A stretch of DNA of 34,163 bases from Candidatus Latescibacterota bacterium (GTDB lineage Bacteria > Latescibacterota > UBA2968 > GCA-2709665), in the NCBI GenBank assembly GCA_021295655.1, contig JAGWBX010000036.1, positions 2,141-36,303 on the forward strand, written 5' to 3'. Positions 23,514 to 32,708 of this stretch are shown here, in pieces. The notes beneath the pieces are model-generated. The model saw nothing but the letters and a program-made list of their open reading frames with translations, made no database searches and was not told the DNA's origin. The position numbers were made by a program, and so were the translations under genes. Numbering within the stretch: the stretch's first letter is position 1; every line of letters begins with the position of its first letter.

Positions 23514-24866
23514 TCAAGGTCTTCCCGATTTAACCTGCTCCAGCGCGTCAACCAGGCTCTTCCTGACGAGAAAGCACAGTTCGTCGATGTCCTCGCGCTG
23601 CACGATCAAGGCCGGCCCCACGGCGAACCAGGTGGGGTCGATCCGGATCAGCAGCCCGTTCTCCAGCGACGTCCGCTTCAGCGCCCGCCCCAGTTCCGGA
23701 AACGGCGCCATCGACTTCGTATCTCTCACGAGTTCCACGCCCTGCAACAACCCCCGGCCCCGCACCTCCCGCACCACGCCCAGGTCCTTCAACCCCTCCA
23801 GCTTCGATGCCAGGTAGCGGCCGAGTTCACCGGCCTTGCGATCCAGCTCCTGTTCCACGATTTCGTCGATTACGGCCATACCTACGGCGCAGGCGACGGG
23901 ATTGGCCGCAAACGTATGCCCGTGCGCAAAGTTGACGTCGGCCTCCACCGGACCGAGAAACACGTCTCCCATATCTTCCCGCGCCACCATCGCGCCCACC
24001 GGATACGCCCCGCTCGAGATCCCCTTGCCGGCGCAGATAATGTCGGGAGTGACCCCGAACGTCTGGGCGGCGAACATCGAGCCGGTTTTGCCGAACCCCG
24101 TAATGATCTCGTCGTAGATCAACATTACGTTGTGCCGGTCGCAGACGTCACGGATAATCCGGAAATATTCCCCGGTGGGTGTGATGATTCCGCCGGTATT
24201 GCCGATCGGTTCCAGAATGACGCCCGCCACCGTATCCGGGTCTTCGTTGACGATCACATCCTCGAACATTTGCGCACAGAAACGATTGCATTCCTCCCAG
24301 GAAGCAAAACGGTCTCTGTAATAGGTTGGCGGGAATACTTTCAGGAAACCGCCCGCCTGGGGTTCGAACGGCGTCTTGCGTTTTCCCGTCCCGCTGGCCG
24401 CCATCGCGCCGAACGTGGCGCCGTGATACCCGAAGTATCTGCTGATGAACTTGTACTTGCCCGGGTGCCCGCTTTGCCTGAAATACTGCCGGGTGAACTT
24501 CAGGGCGGATTCGACCGCTTCGGACCCGCCGCTGTAGGACTTGATGAAATTCAGATTCTCCGGCGTCACCTCGCTCAGTTTCTCGACGAAATCCAGCGCA
24601 ACGTCCGAAAGCCCGTGCATTGGCGGCGCGAATCCCAGCGTCTCCGCCTGCCTTCGCATGGCCTCCAGAACCCTGGGATGCCCGTGTCCGAGCGAGGCCA
24701 CGAAAATGCCGCCGATACCGTCGAAATAACGCTTGCCGTCCGTATCCCAATAGTGAAGTCCGTGCGCTCTCTTGACGATGAACGGATGCTCCATGAAGGC
24801 CGACGTCTGCTGATAATCCAGAAATGTCCGTTCAAGCAGCCGCCGCCGGCGACCATCCAGTTTCAT
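23514..24866 (-). CDS. Class III pyridoxal-phosphate aminotransferase
   Basis: PLP-dependent aminotransferase of 450 residues, class III (beta-alanine/taurine/4-aminobutyrate:keto-acid type). The PLP Lys281 is in GKGISSGAYPVGA. IYDEIITGFGKTGSMFA gives the PLP-binding Asp region, and SYSGGSEAVESALKFTRQ the phosphate-binding loop. RGRGLLQGVELVRD is near the C-terminus. The ATG at 24866, eight bases after GGAGGA, is preferred over an upstream ATG at 24899. The donor is not clear; nearby genes (amidohydrolase, second class III enzyme) suggest breakdown of an amine-bearing small molecule. It is 45 bases after the amidohydrolase gene and 12 before the beta-barrel gene. Confidence 0.88.
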   Translation of the reverse strand: MKLDGRRRRLLERTFLDYQQTSAFMEHPFIVKRAHGLHYWDTDGKRYFDGIGGIFVASLGHGHPRVLEAMRRQAETLGFAPPMHGLSDVALDFVEKLSEVTPENLNFIKSYSGGSEAVESALKFTRQYFRQSGHPGKYKFISRYFGYHGATFGAMAASGTGKRKTPFEPQAGGFLKVFPPTYYRDRFASWEECNRFCAQMFEDVIVNEDPDTVAGVILEPIGNTGGIITPTGEYFRIIRDVCDRHNVMLIYDEIITGFGKTGSMFAAQTFGVTPDIICAGKGISSGAYPVGAMVAREDMGDVFLGPVEADVNFAHGHTFAANPVACAVGMAVIDEIVEQELDRKAGELGRYLASKLEGLKDLGVVREVRGRGLLQGVELVRDTKSMAPFPELGRALKRTSLENGLLIRIDPTWFAVGPALIVQREDIDELCFLVRKSLVDALEQVKSGRP

Positions 24867-24911
24867 CCGTCGATTCCTCCGGACGCATGACCTCAACAAC
24901 GTCGACAGTGT

Positions 24912-25679
24912 CTACGACAATCCCTTCGGCGCAAGCACGAGCCGCTCCGCGTTCCTGTAGGCGACCTGTTCGCGTTCGTCGTCAGTTATATCCGCCGCGG
25001 CCAGCAGCGCGGGGAACGCCATCGGTTCGTACAGAGGCGAATCCGTACCGAACAACACCCTGTCCGCCCCCACTTCACGCACCACCAGCCCGATCATGCC
25101 CGTGCGAATCGCCCTTGCCGTACCCATATCCGTGTAAAGGTTGCCCGTTTTGCAATCCTGGAGCGCGTCGATGGCCTCGTACGTCTGGCCCGGCTGTCCC
25201 GCGCCGAAATGCGCGGTGATTACCGTTATGGACGGAAAGGCTTCGGCCAGCCTTCGCAACCGGGCCGGGGCCGCGTAGGACTCGTTCTCTCCGTGGGAAA
25301 GCACCGGAAGCCCGAGCGGCTCCAGCTTTTCGAAAAGCCGGAAGGTGGGCTTGATGTCCGCCGGATACTTGTGCTGGACCGGGTGGATCTTGAAGCCCGC
25401 GACCTTTGGATGGTCCTTGAAATGGTCCAGCAACTCCAGCGACTCGCTCATTTTCAGCGGATTCAGCACGAGCCAGACGAGCAGGTGTTCCAGTTTCCCG
25501 GCCTGCTGGATGGTCCATTCATTGCCATAAATCAATTCCGTAAACAGGGCGGACCCGGACGTGACTACGGTGCGCTCGATGCCTGCCCGTTCCTGCATTG
25601 CCACGAAGCCCTCGGCTGAAAACGTCGTGATTTCGTCAAACCACGGCCCCAGATGGGCGTGTGTGTCGATGTATCGCAT
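24912..25679 (-). CDS. TIM-barrel amidohydrolase (Amidohydro_2 type)
   Basis: Metal-dependent hydrolase or decarboxylase of the Amidohydro_2 family, 255 residues. Metal-binding signatures are DTHAHLGPW at residues 5-13, FKIHPVQHKYP, LSHGENES, ITAHFGAGQ and FGTDSPLYEP. Family members include ACMSD-like decarboxylases and hydrolases of carboxylate substrates; the reaction here is unknown. GGAGGA with seven bases spacing sets the ATG at 25679. The next gene upstream, a class III aminotransferase, ends 130 bases away. Confidence 0.85.
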   Translation of the reverse strand: MRYIDTHAHLGPWFDEITTFSAEGFVAMQERAGIERTVVTSGSALFTELIYGNEWTIQQAGKLEHLLVWLVLNPLKMSESLELLDHFKDHPKVAGFKIHPVQHKYPADIKPTFRLFEKLEPLGLPVLSHGENESYAAPARLRRLAEAFPSITVITAHFGAGQPGQTYEAIDALQDCKTGNLYTDMGTARAIRTGMIGLVVREVGADRVLFGTDSPLYEPMAFPALLAAADITDDEREQVAYRNAERLVLAPKGLS

Positions 25680-25809
25680 CTGACTTTCCTCCGGAATCAG
25701 CACCCTTTAACAGGGGATTGGCCGTCAAACGGGTTCCCGCGTTCATTACCAACTTTCCGGTTGAGGCACAACAACGCGCGGGCGCTAAAGGAAAAGACGA
25801 TAAGCGAAC

Positions 25810-27135
25810 TTATAACGCGCCTCCAACGGATTCGATCAGGCCGTCCACGTGACGCTCATCCATCGGTGCGGAGACGGCGCACATCAACAGCCCATTACCC
25901 AGGAAATAACCCTGTTCGATCAGACCGAGCAGCATCCGGTGCGCAGCCGCCTTGTCGGTTCGCGCCAGATGCCGGTAATTCAACATCTTTCCGCCCGCAA
26001 AGTGGATGCTGAACAGCGATCCCACGCCCACCGCCGTCGCATCCACGTCACGCTCTGCAAACAGGTGGTTCAACCCGTTCCTGAGCCGCGTTCCCAGCCG
26101 GTTCAGGTGCGCGAACACGTCCGGCGTCAGCTGGTTCATGGTCGCCAGACCCGCGGCCATGGCCACGGGATGTCCGCTGAACGTGCCGCTTTGAAAGAAA
26201 CCTGTTGGCCCCCGGGATGAGTCGAAGCGATCCATCAGGTCGGCCCGGCCTCCGAAGGCGCCCACCGGAAATCCACCGCCGATGACCTTTCCAAACGTCG
26301 TCAGATCCGGCTCGATGCCAAAGTGCGCCTGCAGACCTCCGGTACCGACCCGGAATCCCACAATCTCGTCGAATATCACCGGTACGTTGTGCCGCCGCGC
26401 CATGTCGCATACGAACTGCGCAAACTCCGGGCGCTGCGCGAGAATTCCCGCCCGCGGATCGAATATCACGCATGCCAGTTCGTTCCTGTACCGCGCGAGC
26501 AGTCTCTCTGCGGCGTTTTCATCGTTATACGGCAGGACCACCACTTCGCCGGCGGCATTCGGCGAGGCGCCCCCCGCCGTGGAAACCGAATGTGGCGCCC
26601 CCGCCGGCCCGGCCTTGTCCAGCGGCGGCGCCACACTCACCTCCACCACGTCGTGGCTGCCGTGGTATCCGCCCTCGAACTTGGCGATCTTCGTCTTTCC
26701 GGTGACGCCCCGCGCCAGCCGGATGGCGTGCAGGGTCGCTTCCGTGCCGGAATTGCAGAACCGGATCCTTTCCACGGACTTCACACGCCTGCACATCTCC
26801 TCGGCCAGTCCCGTCTCCACGCCCGCGGGCGCGCTCAACGCAATCCCCCTGGAAACCTGCTCCCGCACGGCCGCAACGACCGCCGGATGGTTGTGGCCCA
26901 GAATCTGCGCCGTATGGTGATTGTTGAAGTCCACGAGTTTCCGGCCGTCCAGGTCATGGATATAACAGCCCTCGCCCCGATCGACGGTCAGCGGATAGGG
27001 GTTGTAGAAATACGCCCCTTTCACCCCGCCGGGCATGACGGCTCTGGCGCGTTCGAAAGCGGCCCCGGAACGCGGGCTGCCCGCCCGGTATCGTTCCTCC
27101 ACCGCAGGTCCGCATTCGGTCGACGTCTCAACCAT
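25810..27135 (-). CDS. Class III aminotransferase, glutamate-1-semialdehyde aminomutase-like
   Basis: PLP enzyme of 441 residues, related to GSA 2,1-aminomutase (HemL) but probably not HemL. The PLP Lys283 lies in FGKVIGGGFPVGAFGG. MPGGVKGAYFYNPYP, CNSGTEATLHAIRLAR and KFEGGYHGSHD are group signatures. The PLP Asp site reads VIFDEIVGFRVG. It differs from true HemL in its C-terminal part and its context with a sialidase. Such proteins may transaminate amino sugars or amino acids. It starts nine bases after the sialidase stop, so the two genes are almost certainly co-transcribed. Confidence 0.85.
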   Translation of the reverse strand: MVETSTECGPAVEERYRAGSPRSGAAFERARAVMPGGVKGAYFYNPYPLTVDRGEGCYIHDLDGRKLVDFNNHHTAQILGHNHPAVVAAVREQVSRGIALSAPAGVETGLAEEMCRRVKSVERIRFCNSGTEATLHAIRLARGVTGKTKIAKFEGGYHGSHDVVEVSVAPPLDKAGPAGAPHSVSTAGGASPNAAGEVVVLPYNDENAAERLLARYRNELACVIFDPRAGILAQRPEFAQFVCDMARRHNVPVIFDEIVGFRVGTGGLQAHFGIEPDLTTFGKVIGGGFPVGAFGGRADLMDRFDSSRGPTGFFQSGTFSGHPVAMAAGLATMNQLTPDVFAHLNRLGTRLRNGLNHLFAERDVDATAVGVGSLFSIHFAGGKMLNYRHLARTDKAAAHRMLLGLIEQGYFLGNGLLMCAVSAPMDERHVDGLIESVGGAL

Positions 27136-27144
27136 GGCCTTTTC

Positions 27145-28146
27145 TCATTCCATCCGGAAACGTTCGAAAACAATGTGCTCGTACGGAGATTCCAATCCCG
27201 CTTCGTACAGGCAGCCGACCTCGCCGCCCGAAAGCAACACAATGCAGGAATACGCCGACGGGCCCGCGTGCAGCAGTTTCGCCGCGGGCCAGGTCCTGCC
27301 TCCGTCGTTGCTCAGGCGGACGGTCATGTTCACGCGCTCTCCCCCGCGGGCGTTTGGCAAAGCGGGCGCCGAGGGATTCGAAAACAGCAGGCTGTCTTCG
27401 GCTGAGCCTTCAACCAGGCTGGCCTGGCATTTGGGGCAGGGCAGGTTGCGGTCGTGTGTGAACCCGTCCCAGGACTCCCCTCCATCCCTGCTGAACGCGA
27501 CCCCGCGATACCCTTCGCTGTGCGTCTGCAACCGCGTGTTCATAACCACGGTCCCGTCAGCGAGTTCGCCGAACTGGCACTCGTTGGCCCCAGGCCGGAC
27601 CGAACCGCCCAACCGCCAGGACGCGCCACCGTCATCGCTGTAGACGGAATGGGAACCGCAGTCATACGCTTCCGGGTTTCGGTGGTCGCAGGGAATCAGG
27701 AGCCGCCCTTTGCGCACTCCGTTTCGGAGCTGAATGCCCACCCCCGGGCCCGTCGCGTACCAGGTCCACGCGTTTTTCTTTACGTCCCGCGTGATGTCTA
27801 CCGGATTGGACCACGTGAGACCGTTATCGGAACTGTGCGTAACCAGCACGTCGACATTATCTCTGCAGAACAACATCCGGACCGTGCCGGTCTCAACGTC
27901 CACCACGGGACACGGATTGCCGATCGTGATCTCTCCCGGCTCGCCATACACGACCCGTTGGGCCGACCAGGTGTTTCCGCCGTCACCCGAGCGCTTCACC
28001 AGAAGGTCGATATCTCCGTGATCGCTTCGGTCGTTCCGCCGGCCCTCGCAAAAGGCCAGTAACGATCCGTCGGGCGCAACAAGCACAGCGGGAATCCGGT
28101 ACGTGTGGTACCCATCCCTTCCGCTGTTGAACACGTTTGTTTTCAC
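27145..28146 (-). CDS. Exo-alpha-sialidase (neuraminidase family, cytosolic)
   Basis: Six-bladed sialidase-fold protein of 333 residues. It starts with [15 protein letters not shown], the RIP motif carrying the first Arg. Five Asp-boxes are visible: [32 protein letters not shown] and [16 protein letters not shown] is the typical acid/base Asp region, and SAYSCIVLL near the C-terminus holds the candidate nucleophile Tyr. It probably removes sialic acid or a related nonulosonate. No signal peptide is present, so it is predicted cytosolic, unlike many secreted sialidases. It forms an operon with the class III aminotransferase. Confidence 0.85.
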   Translation of the reverse strand: MKTNVFNSGRDGYHTYRIPAVLVAPDGSLLAFCEGRRNDRSDHGDIDLLVKRSGDGGNTWSAQRVVYGEPGEITIGNPCPVVDVETGTVRMLFCRDNVDVLVTHSSDNGLTWSNPVDITRDVKKNAWTWYATGPGVGIQLRNGVRKGRLLIPCDHRNPEAYDCGSHSVYSDDGGASWRLGGSVRPGANECQFGELADGTVVMNTRLQTHSEGYRGVAFSRDGGESWDGFTHDRNLPCPKCQASLVEGSAEDSLLFSNPSAPALPNARGGERVNMTVRLSNDGGRTWPAAKLLHAGPSAYSCIVLLSGGEVGCLYEAGLESPYEHIVFERFRME

Positions 28147-28610
28147 GGGTAAACCCTTACGTCCGCCTCAAGTGTGCTGTCAGGTCGCCTGGCGGCGGAC
28201 AACCCACTCACGGATTGCTTTTATGCAAGAGAAAGGCCTTATCTCGCCAATTACCTATCGTTTCTCACTTAAATTCTCCTCACACCCATAACGTCCCCAT
28301 TCCCGTGCCCTTTTTCTTGCTTCGCCCAAGAAAAAGGGCGAAAAAGAAGGGCGCCGCTCAAACGCCGCGGGGCTGCTTTTCCGCAAGCGTGAGTTGCTGC
28401 CCTGCGACCCGTGCAGGCATTCCTGGACCTTAATGCTGAACGGAATGACGCGGAAAAGCCACCGCACCACAACCCGGCCGGCGAAAGGGAGTCCGGGGAG
28501 ATCAATCTAAAGGATTCGCTGTGGTTCCGCCGTTTGCATTTAGCTGTTTGTCTCTTGTCTTTGGTTTAGCTGACGGCTTATCGCTGATAGCTGGTTTTTT
28601 CGAATTCAGG
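28147..28610. other. Repeat-rich gap between sialidase and creatininase genes
   Basis: This gap of about 460 bases has no gene that I can support. It holds the strong inverted repeat at 28307-28339 and an imperfect repeat in AGCTGACGGCTTATCGCTGAT (28568-28590 region), plus several A/T-rich stretches. It would contain the sialidase-operon promoter, but no clear -35/-10 pair was found. Confidence 0.4.
28307..28339. repeat. Perfect 13-bp inverted repeat (GCCCTTTTTCTTG)
   Basis: GCCCTTTTTCTTG and CAAGAAAAAGGGC are perfectly complementary around CTTCGCC. It could form a strong hairpin in the transcript of either strand. No functional role is clear; it resembles dispersed palindromes known from many genomes. 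Confidence 0.55.
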
Positions 28611-29423
28611 CTAATGCTGGTCGCGCCGGTCCATGACTTCCGTTGCCCTGAGTTCCCGAACCAGTTCGATCAGTCCCTCGATGCCCGCCTCCAGGAATTG
28701 CTCCCCCTTCTCCCGGCTGGCCTTTGTCGCGTCACCCATCACGCCGCTGGCCGTCTTCGTGCTCCAGTAAGGCGTAAAATTCGCGCTGGATCCCTCCGGA
28801 TGGCCGCCCGCGAGAAGGTCGGACTGGAAGCTGTTCGACAGGGGCGACCGTTCGTCGACCGCCTTGCTCATGTCCACCAGGTCCGGCTTCAAAGCCAGAT
28901 ACAACGACGTCTCGAACTCCCCGCCGTGGGAGGTCCCGCCGTAGTCCGACTCCCTCAGTTCGCGTCCCAACTCTTTCACCTTCCGGAGCCCCCAGTGATT
29001 CACGGCGCCGCACAGAATCCTGCCCTCGTATTCGATGACCGAAAGCCGGGTTGCCAGGTCCAATGGCGACGTATTGCTTCCGTGGCCGTTCACCACCAGA
29101 ATCCGCTTGAAGCCGTGGTGGGCGAGGCTGCAGCAGACATCCTTGACGTATCGGATGAAGGTATCCCACGTGATCGTCAGCGTCCCGTGAAAGTCCATGT
29201 GGTGCGGGCTGTACCCGTGCGGGATCGGCGGCGCCAGGACGGCCTCGGACGGGATCCGCGACACGGCCCGTTCACAGATCTCCGTGCAGAGGACGACGTC
29301 GGTATCCACGGGAAGGTGGGGGCCGTGATCCTCGTACGTTGCGACCGGCAGGACCGCAACACGGTCCTGTTCCGCGGCCTCCTTGATTTCATACCAGATC
29401 ATCTCGGCAAAGCGGTATTTCAT
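28611..29423 (-). CDS. Creatininase-family amidohydrolase
   Basis: Zinc/manganese-dependent hydrolase of the creatininase family (PF02633), 270 residues. Family members hydrolyse creatinine or related cyclic amides, or belong to the mycofactocin (MftE) group. Metal-binding motifs are EDHGPHLPVDTD near the N-terminus, VNGHGSN near the middle and SHGGEFETS. AAGGAG six bases before the ATG at 29423 gives the start. The substrate is unknown. It follows the GyrI-like gene by about 90 bases in the same orientation. Confidence 0.88.
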   Translation of the reverse strand: MKYRFAEMIWYEIKEAAEQDRVAVLPVATYEDHGPHLPVDTDVVLCTEICERAVSRIPSEAVLAPPIPHGYSPHHMDFHGTLTITWDTFIRYVKDVCCSLAHHGFKRILVVNGHGSNTSPLDLATRLSVIEYEGRILCGAVNHWGLRKVKELGRELRESDYGGTSHGGEFETSLYLALKPDLVDMSKAVDERSPLSNSFQSDLLAGGHPEGSSANFTPYWSTKTASGVMGDATKASREKGEQFLEAGIEGLIELVRELRATEVMDRRDQH

Positions 29424-29511
29424 TCTCAACTCCTTACATCAGGGTTAACCGACGTCTGTTCGTCAACGGCCCTGCGGGATCCATCGAAACCTCCGATGTC
29501 AGCGCCGCCGT

Positions 29512-29973
29512 TCAGCGCACGGGGAAGAAGATGTCGGTGCGCCATTTGGACTGATCGGGCTCCTCGCCGGGATCCGTCGCGTACACCTCCCAGGGCGCGC
29601 CCGCCGCCTGCAGGCCCTCTTCCTCCATCCATTTCATCAATGCCGACCACGTTTTCCCCAACTGTTCGTAGGGACCCATGTGGGTTACGGTCGCGACCTT
29701 CCCGGCGGGCAAGTCGCCCGGTCGAACGCGTTCGGTGCCCTCAACGGGCGAAGCCACCGGCATCCCGCATTCCATATCCAGTTTTTCAGAGTCCATCTCG
29801 TGGTAAATGGTAAACGGCATCCCCGCCGGCGCGACGCCGTTACCGGTGAGATATTCCATGACCTCGCCGAAAAGGGCGCCGATGACCTGTGTGATTTCTT
29901 CCATCGTGGTTGTGGCGCGGATGCCCACGATTGGCTGCGAATCGATTTCCCGGGTGGCGAAATTCAAACTCAT
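29512..29973 (-). CDS. GyrI-like/AraC effector-binding domain protein
   Basis: Stand-alone GyrI-like small-molecule-binding (SHS2-repeat) protein of 153 residues. GKVATVTHMGPYEQLGKTW and APWEVYATDPGEEPDQSKWR with the final DIFFPV are typical. Such domains occur alone or fused to AraC/MerR regulators and bind hydrophobic or cationic effectors; some hydrolyse cyclopropanoids. No DNA-binding domain is attached. It lies between msrB and the creatininase-family gene with about 90 bases on each side. Confidence 0.85.
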   Translation of the reverse strand: MSLNFATREIDSQPIVGIRATTTMEEITQVIGALFGEVMEYLTGNGVAPAGMPFTIYHEMDSEKLDMECGMPVASPVEGTERVRPGDLPAGKVATVTHMGPYEQLGKTWSALMKWMEEEGLQAAGAPWEVYATDPGEEPDQSKWRTDIFFPVR

Positions 29974-30069
29974 TGACGCATCCTCCGATGGGGGTTTTCT
30001 TTCGGTTTGGAGCAGAAACGTCCGCGTGCAACGAGGCGGCCGGTTCGGCCTTCCCTTGCGGATTGCCGT

Positions 30070-30483
30070 TCAATCCTTTTCATCCGCGTCCTTCTCCACA
30101 AAATCCAGGGACGCGGAGTTCATGCAGTACCGCAATCCTGTCGGTTGGGGTCCGTCGTCGAACACGTGTCCGAGATGCGCGTCGCACCGGCTGCACTTCA
30201 CCTCCGTGCGCACCATTCCGTAGGCCGAATCCGTTTCCGTTTCAACGTTTGTGGCATCCGTCGGCGCCCAGAAACTCGGCCATCCCGTGCAGGAATCGTA
30301 TTTGGTTTCCGAATGGAACAATTCGTTGCCGCAACACACACAGAGATAGATCCCCTCACCCTTGAATTCGTGATATTTGCCGGTAAATGCCCGCTCCGTA
30401 CCGCTTCTTCTCGTGACATGGTACTGTTCAGGCGTGAGCATCTCCCGCCATTCGTCATCGGTCTTTTCGACTTTTCCTGACAC
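30070..30483 (-). CDS. msrB: Peptide-methionine (R)-S-oxide reductase
   Basis: Reduces methionine-R-sulfoxide in oxidised proteins, 137 residues, cytosolic. The zinc site is built from CVCCGNELF and [20 protein letters not shown] and EKD-terminal segments are typical. The catalytic Cys120 is in [12 protein letters not shown] at 30483 is chosen because AGGAGG lies five bases before it; the ORF continues upstream without similarity. It stands downstream of the 599-residue propeller gene (84 bases). MsrB normally serves as a housekeeping repair enzyme, so there is no need to link it with its neighbours. Confidence 0.94.
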   Translation of the reverse strand: MSGKVEKTDDEWREMLTPEQYHVTRRSGTERAFTGKYHEFKGEGIYLCVCCGNELFHSETKYDSCTGWPSFWAPTDATNVETETDSAYGMVRTEVKCSRCDAHLGHVFDDGPQPTGLRYCMNSASLDFVEKDADEKD

Positions 30484-30567
30484 AACGTCCTCCTTTGAGC
30501 TCCGGAATACACTCGAAAACACGTTCGGCCAGCCATGGACCGGGGCGCGTTGTGTACTCCGGCTTCG

Positions 30568-32367
30568 CTACAATATCTTTGCCGCAAGAAGCCGGTGTCC
30601 CGAAGAAATATAAAGGTCGTTTCCAATGATCGGACCGGCCGCCGCGTGCCCGGTCAACTTCTCATCGAATTCCACAATCACGTCAAAGGTCAGGGAACCG
30701 GGGTCCAGCCGGTAGATGAGGGTATGGGTGAGGCCGTAGAGCATCCCGTCCGGCCCCGGCTGCAACCCGTTGTCCACCGTGCCGCCCTCCGGCGCGGCGA
30801 TCCGGTCCGTAAACGCCCGCGTCCCGGGGTCGAACACGAAAAGCTCGGATCCCCGTGCATCGCCGCTGAACGTCCCGAAAAGCCTTCCATCCGGTACGGC
30901 GGCCAGCGCATTGAAGATGCGTACCGGCGGATCGGGCGCGCCTTCCCATATTTTCTCTTCCTTTTCGTAATCGAAGAGGAAGAGCACGGCCTCGTCCACC
31001 CTGGGCTGAGTCCCGCTGCCTCCGCCGATTGTCGTGCCGACGGCGATCAATGATTCCGCCTCGAGATGCGCCAGCGTATAGCAGCTCCCGTCTCCCACGA
31101 TGCGATAGAACGCCTTCTTTTCTTCCGTTCGCGGATCGTAGTATGAGAGCGGTCCGCCCCACCTTCCGTAGTCCGGGATGGATGCCAGCCAGACTTTCCC
31201 GCCCGGACCTCCCAGCGTGGAACGCGGCCGGTAGGAAATGTTGTCCACCCGCCCGATGTCCCAGGGATTGCCGCCCCGGTCCTCTCCGAAACGGTACGGG
31301 CGCGAGGGATCGTAAATGGATATTCTCGCACCCGGGTATGACGAGATGTAGATTTTTCCGTCCAGGTTCGCCATCGAATACGCCTCGCCGGTGGCGGTCG
31401 AACAGATACCCAGGTCCGCCAGGTCATTCCGGGCGGGATCGTAGCGGAACAGACGTTCCGGCAAAACGCTGGATCCGTAAACGCAACCATCCGGGCCTCC
31501 GTGCAGGCAGAAGATATCCGTTCCGGCGGCTTCGAATTCGATATTGAAGGTCTTCGCCGCGCCGTCCGGGCCGGTTACCTCCAGAATCCGGCACGTCTGC
31601 TCCTCGGCGTCCACAAACCGGAAGGTGCTGCCGTCCGGCAAGGTGCGTGCGGCAGTTTTCGCCGGAACGGTTTCTTCCACGGGAATGGCGTTCATGCCCT
31701 CCACGCGGTAATTCCCCTCGCTCGATTCGATATAAAGGTTTCCGTCCGCCCCCCGGTGGAGCGTCAGCGTTCCGTCGCCGCGCGTCACAACGGGTCCGAC
31801 CGTCCTTTTTTCACCGGTCTTCGGGTCCAGGACCACCACGTGCGGACGGGTCTGCATGATCATCGACGCGATCGTATCGTCGGTATTCACGTAACAATAG
31901 GCGTACATATCCACTTCGTCCAGGCGACCGTACCGGGTGAACTCACCGGTTTCCGGATTGAAGCTCGTCAGATCCGCGGTGCCATAGCTGGAAATCCAGA
32001 TCAGTCCATGTGAATCCTCGTCGAAACTGCACGGAAAAATAGCCGCCGTGCCGTTAATGGTGCCGAAATTCACCAGGTCGTCCTGCTCGGGATCGAAACA
32101 GTAAAGTTGCCCCGAGTGCGCCGCCCCGATATAAAGGCGTCCGTTCCGCGCCTGATACACGGCCGTGGTGTAATTGGATTCGGGAACGTCCGCCCAGAAT
32201 TGACGCAACCTGCCCGTCTGCGGATCGATCTGCAATACGAAGAGATTCGCGGCCTGTTGCGACATGGTCGCATACAGACATGACTCGCCGGCGCCGTTTC
32301 GTCCGGCGTACAAAGCCGCGCGATTCACCGCGCGAACCGGAATGCCAACTTCCCTTACCTGTGACAT
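30568..32367 (-). CDS. Large beta-propeller protein of unknown function
   Basis: Protein of 599 residues with repeated beta-propeller strands: NGRLYIGAAHSGQLYCFDPE, GLIWISSYGTADLTSFNPET, DGCVYGSSVLPERLFRYDP, GKIYISSYPGARISIYDP, GKVWLASIPDYG and DGMLYGLTHTLIYRLDP. The pattern is like SMP-30/NHL/'WD40-like' propellers and the ligand-binding sensor-type repeats. No signal peptide or enzymatic motif was found. The ATG at 32367 is chosen by AGGAGG five bases upstream; the longer ORF runs into the promoter region. It is transcribed divergently from the DapA/NanA-type lyase gene, which suggests a shared regulated locus. Confidence 0.75.
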   Translation of the reverse strand: MSQVREVGIPVRAVNRAALYAGRNGAGESCLYATMSQQAANLFVLQIDPQTGRLRQFWADVPESNYTTAVYQARNGRLYIGAAHSGQLYCFDPEQDDLVNFGTINGTAAIFPCSFDEDSHGLIWISSYGTADLTSFNPETGEFTRYGRLDEVDMYAYCYVNTDDTIASMIMQTRPHVVVLDPKTGEKRTVGPVVTRGDGTLTLHRGADGNLYIESSEGNYRVEGMNAIPVEETVPAKTAARTLPDGSTFRFVDAEEQTCRILEVTGPDGAAKTFNIEFEAAGTDIFCLHGGPDGCVYGSSVLPERLFRYDPARNDLADLGICSTATGEAYSMANLDGKIYISSYPGARISIYDPSRPYRFGEDRGGNPWDIGRVDNISYRPRSTLGGPGGKVWLASIPDYGRWGGPLSYYDPRTEEKKAFYRIVGDGSCYTLAHLEAESLIAVGTTIGGGSGTQPRVDEAVLFLFDYEKEEKIWEGAPDPPVRIFNALAAVPDGRLFGTFSGDARGSELFVFDPGTRAFTDRIAAPEGGTVDNGLQPGPDGMLYGLTHTLIYRLDPGSLTFDVIVEFDEKLTGHAAAGPIIGNDLYISSGHRLLAAKIL

Positions 32368-32506
32368 GTCAACCTCCTGAAAAAAACCGGAAATGCAAGA
32401 CCCTGCTGTGTCGATCACGGTACCCGTCAGGGCGGGAAATCGTGAACGACCAGGGCGCCAGGCAGCGACGCCGAACGTGGGTACCAGCGCGTACCCGAAT
32501 TCCGCC

Positions 32507-32535
32507 AATATTGATTTTTCCCCTGACAGTGTCAA
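32507..32535 (-). promoter_or_regulatory. Candidate promoter with palindromic operator for the propeller gene
   Basis: On the minus strand TTGACA (plus 32530-32535) lies 17 bases before AATATT (plus 32507-32512). The palindrome TGACA-G-TGTCA (plus 32524-32534) overlaps the -35, a suitable place for a repressor. The start codon is 140 bases downstream. Confidence 0.45.
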
Positions 32536-32708
32536 GACCCATCTATACCGCCGACCCTCCCCGCACTTCAGCCTTTTTATTGTGTTCTTGCAGGAATTCG
32601 ACTTTCGCCGTACCTTCGCGGGACCCATCGTGGACCACTTGCCATTGACTTGGAGCCCGGTCTTCGTCTGGCACCCGGGTCACGTGGACGATTCAAGGGG
32701 AGACCGCC

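Noticed and set aside
28521..29813. 430-codon plus-strand frame opposite the creatininase-family gene
   Set aside because: It is antisense to a well-supported gene with metal motifs and has a compositionally biased translation.
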